DNA from: Aquincola sp.
Lineage (GTDB): Bacteria > Pseudomonadota > Gammaproteobacteria > Burkholderiales > Burkholderiaceae_C
DNA length: 8,633 nucleotides
Direction: 5' to 3'
Assembly (NCBI GenBank): GCA_029884035.1
Contig: JAOUIM010000138.1
Location: forward strand, 1 to 8,633
This document shows, one piece after another, positions 6,520 through 8,633 of the stretch. Below the pieces are notes generated by a model. That model made no database searches and was not told the DNA's origin. It was given only the letters and a program-made list of their open reading frames with translations. The translations under genes and the position numbers were made by a program. Positions within the stretch are counted from its first letter, which is position 1. The number at the start of each line of letters is the position of its first letter.

Positions 6520-8175
6520 TCAGGGTGTGCGGCGCAGCACGAGCGTGAACTCGTCGCGGTCGGTCGGCCGTCGCACGCGAGCGACGAGTTCCCAGCCGTC
6601 AGGTGCGTTCGTCGCCTGGCCCCGTTGCTCTTGGCGCAATTGAATGGCGCAGAGGCGCTGGCCGGTGCCGTCCACCGGCCAGCGCCCATACTGCTCGAGC
6701 GCGGCCAGCGCGCTGCGCGGATAGTTGGTCGCGGACACGCAGGCTCCTGACGGCACGTGCGGCGCAACTTGCGTCACCCATGGCCTATTGCTGCGTGCGT
6801 AGTCGAGCAGTGGCAGCCACAGCGTCATCAGCAGCAACCAGGCGAGCGCAACTCCGCCGGCAGGCAATACGAGGCTTTTCCATAGCGCCCGCTGATGACG
6901 CCCGGTGCGCCAGCGCACCAGAGCCAGCCAGGCCAGCGTAGCAGTCACCGCAACGAGGAAAGGCAGCAACGAAAAGGAGGCTTCGAAGCCGGGAGCGAGC
7001 TTGGCCACATTGGCGGCTGGCTTGGCCGGCGTGCCGGTGATCATTGCGGCGTAGATGACCCAGACCGCGATGCCGGACAAGCTGAACGCAAACACCGAGA
7101 ACCAGTCGAGGGCCGCCGTCGTGCTGCGCTTCAGCGTGGGCAGCGCAAACGCCGCGAGCACTGCGAAAGCGGGAAGGCCGATCATCAGCGCGCGGTCGTT
7201 GCCTCCGCCGGTGACGCTGGCTGCCAATGAAACCGTGGCCAGCGCCAGCGGCACCGACAGATGCCGACGCGTCAGGTGGCCACGCCAGCGCCACATCGTC
7301 CACAGCGCCAGGAGCCACGCCGGCCAAAGGAACCACACCAGAAGGCGCGCCAGTTGCAGCGCCTGCGCGCCATCGGGCGTGAACCCGACACGCCAGGCCC
7401 AGGTCCCCAGCATCCAGGCAAGGGCGCTGGCCAGCAGCGTGGCGCATCCGATGTAGGGCGCGAACGCGCGCCCTTCGTCGTACCGCGAGCGCAGCGCGAC
7501 CACGCTGCCGGCCATGCCGAACATCAGCGCGATCGTCGGAGCACCACAGGCCGCCAGCAGCGGCAGCGCCGTGACGATGCCCAGTCGCGCGCGCCAGCGC
7601 CTGAAGGGTGCCGCGGCGAGGGCCCAGAGGCCCAGCGCCGCGGCGAACAGCTGTGCGAGTTCGGGCGTTGTTTCGTGTCCGAGTTGCAGCAGGCCGAGCG
7701 TGGCGATCAGGGCCAGCAGGGCGCCATCCGCCACCGCTCGGGCATAACCCACGACATCGGCCTCGCCACCGAACGCAAAGGGCACGGGTTGCGCAGCTTC
7801 CGTGCGTGCAAGGTGGAACGTGGCATACCAACACAGGACCAGCACCAGCGCCAGCAGCAGGCCAAACGGCAATCGGGCCGCCAGCGGTGCGTCGACCCAT
7901 GGAGACAGCATCGCGATGCTGGCGGCGCCGAGCCAGTGTGGCAGCAGCGCCGTCTCCAGTGGCAGGCCGCCCAGCATCGGGGAGGACCAGGCGGTACGCC
8001 CCTCGGCGATCGCCAGCATGTAGCCGAACGCGGCCTGGTCGGCGTTGCGCCACGGGTCTCGCCCGAAGATGCCGGGCAACACGTAGGCCGCACAGAAGAA
8101 AAGGAGCGCCGCCCGCGGCAGCCGCTGTACCGCGGCCTGCGCAACCAGGGCGGGCGAGGGGGTTACGTGATTCAC
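6520..8175 (-). CDS. Polytopic membrane protein, probable GT-C fold (ArnT/PMT-like) glycosyltransferase
   Basis: The 551-residue product is an inner-membrane protein with about 12-13 hydrophobic segments between residues 20 and 457. It ends in a soluble tail of about 95 residues, expected to be periplasmic. Near the N-terminus, GRDPWRNADQ (38-47), then GYMLAIAEG and LETALLPHWLGA, match the layout of the first external loop of ArnT/PMT-type enzymes (RDPW, catalytic Asp, then a Pro/Leu-rich stretch and a trailing helix). Asp46 would be the catalytic acid, but the Arg normally found three residues after it is Phe/Ala here. Such enzymes move sugars from polyprenyl-phosphate donors to lipids or proteins; donor and acceptor cannot be read here. 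The tail holds only two cysteines, Cys479 and Cys509, a possible disulfide. The GTG at 8175 is the only plausible start and has no clear Shine-Dalgarno. Family assignment is by layout, not by alignment. Confidence 0.72.
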   Translation of the reverse strand: MNHVTPSPALVAQAAVQRLPRAALLFFCAAYVLPGIFGRDPWRNADQAAFGYMLAIAEGRTAWSSPMLGGLPLETALLPHWLGAASIAMLSPWVDAPLAARLPFGLLLALVLVLCWYATFHLARTEAAQPVPFAFGGEADVVGYARAVADGALLALIATLGLLQLGHETTPELAQLFAAALGLWALAAAPFRRWRARLGIVTALPLLAACGAPTIALMFGMAGSVVALRSRYDEGRAFAPYIGCATLLASALAWMLGTWAWRVGFTPDGAQALQLARLLVWFLWPAWLLALWTMWRWRGHLTRRHLSVPLALATVSLAASVTGGGNDRALMIGLPAFAVLAAFALPTLKRSTTAALDWFSVFAFSLSGIAVWVIYAAMITGTPAKPAANVAKLAPGFEASFSLLPFLVAVTATLAWLALVRWRTGRHQRALWKSLVLPAGGVALAWLLLMTLWLPLLDYARSNRPWVTQVAPHVPSGACVSATNYPRSALAALEQYGRWPVDGTGQRLCAIQLRQEQRGQATNAPDGWELVARVRRPTDRDEFTLVLRRTP

Positions 8176-8181
8176 GGCCGC

Positions 8182-8210
8182 ATCATGCCGCCAAGCATCG
8201 TGCGAAACAA
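8182..8210 (-). promoter_or_regulatory. Possible weak promoter of the GT-C-like gene
   Basis: Read on the minus strand, TTGTTT (8210-8205), a 17-base spacer and CATGAT (8187-8182) resemble a sigma-70 promoter: three and four of six consensus bases. The -35 would overlap the T-tract of the rpmE2 terminator, and transcription would begin at or next to the GTG at 8175, giving a leaderless or nearly leaderless mRNA. The match is poor enough to arise by chance, so this is a suggestion only. Confidence 0.2.
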
Positions 8211-8233
8211 AAAGGGCAGCCTGAGCTGCCCTT
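8205..8233 (-). terminator. Rho-independent terminator of rpmE2
   Basis: A perfect nine-base-pair stem, AAGGGCAGC at 8212-8220 pairing with GCTGCCCTT at 8225-8233, closes a four-base loop. On the minus strand it runs directly into CTTTTTGTTTC, a good U-tract. On the plus strand the stem is followed by GTCTGGC with no T-run, so it acts only for minus-strand transcription. It begins 23 bases after the rpmE2 stop and lies 29 bases before the GT-C-like gene, separating the two transcripts. Confidence 0.9.
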
Positions 8234-8256
8234 GTCTGGCGTCGGCGCCGGCCGGA

Positions 8257-8514
8257 TCACTTCTTGATGCCGACCTTGAACTTGTTGCGGAACTTCTCGA
8301 CGCGGCCCCCCAGGTTGTCCACGCTCTTCTGCGTGCCGGTGTAGAACGGGTGCGACTCGCTGGAGGTTTCCATCTTGAATAGCGGCAGTTCGCGGCCATC
8401 ATCCAGCTTGATCATGTCCTTGGTCTGCACCGTCGAACGCGTCACGAACTGGAACCCGTTGGACAGGTCCTGGAACACGACATCGCGGTAAGCGGGGTGG
8501 ATGCCTTCTTTCAT
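8257..8514 (-). CDS. rpmE2: 50S ribosomal protein L31 type B
   Basis: Protein bL31 of the large ribosomal subunit bridges to the small subunit near the central protuberance. The 85-residue product begins MKEGIHPAYRDVVFQD and includes TRSTVQTKD and the conserved SHPFYTGTQK block, ending in the basic stretch RVEKFRNKFKVGIKK. It has no cysteine, so it is the zinc-independent (C-minus, type B, YkgM-like) form rather than the CxxC zinc-binding form. The internal insertion before SHPFYTG is also typical of type B. The start is the ATG at 8514 with GAAGAGG seven bases upstream. A strong terminator follows. In many betaproteobacteria this gene lies downstream of rho; that neighbour would be beyond the right edge and is not seen here. 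Confidence 0.97.
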   Translation of the reverse strand: MKEGIHPAYRDVVFQDLSNGFQFVTRSTVQTKDMIKLDDGRELPLFKMETSSESHPFYTGTQKSVDNLGGRVEKFRNKFKVGIKK

Positions 8515-8585
8515 GGGAAAACCTCTTCAGGGGTTGCGGAAGCCACGCCTAGCCTTTCCAGGGCGCACTTTCCGGGGAAAACCAA
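8515..8585 (-). other. Leader (5' untranslated region) of rpmE2 with internal repeats
   Basis: If transcription starts about seven bases after the TATAAT, the rpmE2 mRNA has a leader of roughly 70 bases. On the plus strand GGGAAAACC occurs at both ends (8515-8523 and 8575-8583), a nine-base direct repeat. On the mRNA strand two GGAAAG elements (8573-8568 and 8559-8554) lie between two TTTTCC elements, and either could pair with either, one of them next to the ribosome binding site. No known riboswitch was recognised. No open reading frame of note is present. Confidence 0.4.
8522..8528 (-). promoter_or_regulatory. Ribosome binding site of rpmE2
   Basis: On the minus strand GAAGAGG (8528-8522) precedes the ATG at 8514 by seven bases, a near-ideal Shine-Dalgarno. 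It lies within CCTGAAGAGG, which could fold into a very small hairpin (CCT/AGG), and is directly followed by the run TTTTCCC. Confidence 0.8.
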
Positions 8586-8591
8586 AGCGTA

Positions 8592-8597
8592 ATTATA
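8592..8597 (-). promoter_or_regulatory. Probable -10 element of the rpmE2 promoter
   Basis: A perfect TATAAT on the minus strand (8597-8592) sits in a small AT-rich island within otherwise very GC-rich sequence, about 80 bases before the rpmE2 ATG. No good TTGACA-like hexamer lies 16-18 bases upstream (the sequence there is around AACCGG), so the promoter may depend on an activator or have only a strong -10. The stretch from 8598 to the right edge holds no other feature I can support. Confidence 0.55.
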
Positions 8598-8633
8598 GAT
8601 GCCGTGATGTCGGGCCGGTTCCGCGCGCCCCGA

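Noticed and set aside
6501..6535. Bidirectional terminator between phoR and the convergent gene
   Set aside because: The palindrome CACGCGTG (6505-6512) and a short ACAC/GTGT pairing are too small, lack a loop or T-tract, and sit within coding ends.
7261..8382. Long plus-strand open frame (373 codons) antisense to the GT-C-like gene, and a 422-codon frame-shifted minus-strand frame at 6785-8053
   Set aside because: Both give low-complexity Arg/Gln/Gly/Ala-rich products without membrane segments or motifs. The plus-strand one also runs through the rpmE2 terminator and into rpmE2. They are composition shadows of the real gene.
8571..8582. Hairpin TTTCC-GG-GGAAA in the rpmE2 leader
   Set aside because: The loop would be only two bases, so the perfect palindrome cannot form as drawn; only longer-range pairings of the same elements are considered.
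8586..8600. Zur-type operator over the rpmE2 -10 region
   Set aside because: The AT-rich core resembles part of a Zur box, but the flanking palindrome is missing, and a single TATAAT promoter element explains the AT-richness.

Overview
The window is GC-rich (my impression is in the mid-60s percent, not counted) and almost entirely coding. It looks like a betaproteobacterial chromosome, most likely order Burkholderiales. The reasons are the continuous pstS-pstC-pstA-pstB-phoU-phoB-phoR order, the short PhoR with a membrane-hairpin N-terminus and a PAS domain, and a cysteine-free type B ribosomal protein L31 next to a large membrane protein. The genus cannot be fixed from the sequence alone.

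Positions 1-6513, plus strand: an apparently complete phosphate-acquisition operon, except that the first gene is cut by the left edge. PstS (periplasmic phosphate-binding protein; its initiation codon lies outside) is followed by the permease pair PstC and PstA, the ATPase PstB, the regulator PhoU, and the two-component pair PhoB (response regulator) and PhoR (sensor kinase). Spacing is tight. ATGA start/stop overlaps occur at pstC/pstA, phoU/phoB and phoB/phoR, and the other gaps are 16-33 bases, so all seven genes are probably co-transcribed. Together they form one loop. The ABC transporter imports phosphate and reports its activity through PhoU to PhoR, and PhoR controls phosphorylation of PhoB. 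Phospho-PhoB would then activate the operon from a Pho box upstream of pstS, which is not in this window.

Positions 6520-8175, minus strand: a polytopic membrane protein of 551 residues with the overall layout of a GT-C fold (ArnT/PMT-like) lipid-dependent glycosyltransferase. Its specific function is unknown. It is convergent with phoR, with only six bases between the stop codons.

Positions 8205-8633, minus strand: rpmE2 (type B 50S ribosomal protein L31), with a strong Rho-independent terminator after it and a leader with a consensus TATAAT -10 element before it. The membrane-protein gene starts about 30 bases past that terminator, so it needs read-through or its own promoter.

No RNA gene, mobile element, CRISPR array or prophage was seen. 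No stretch over 300 bases lacks a gene. This is mainly an ordinary housekeeping region. The least explained items are the GT-C-like protein and how it is expressed, the rpmE2 leader, and the very tight convergent junction.
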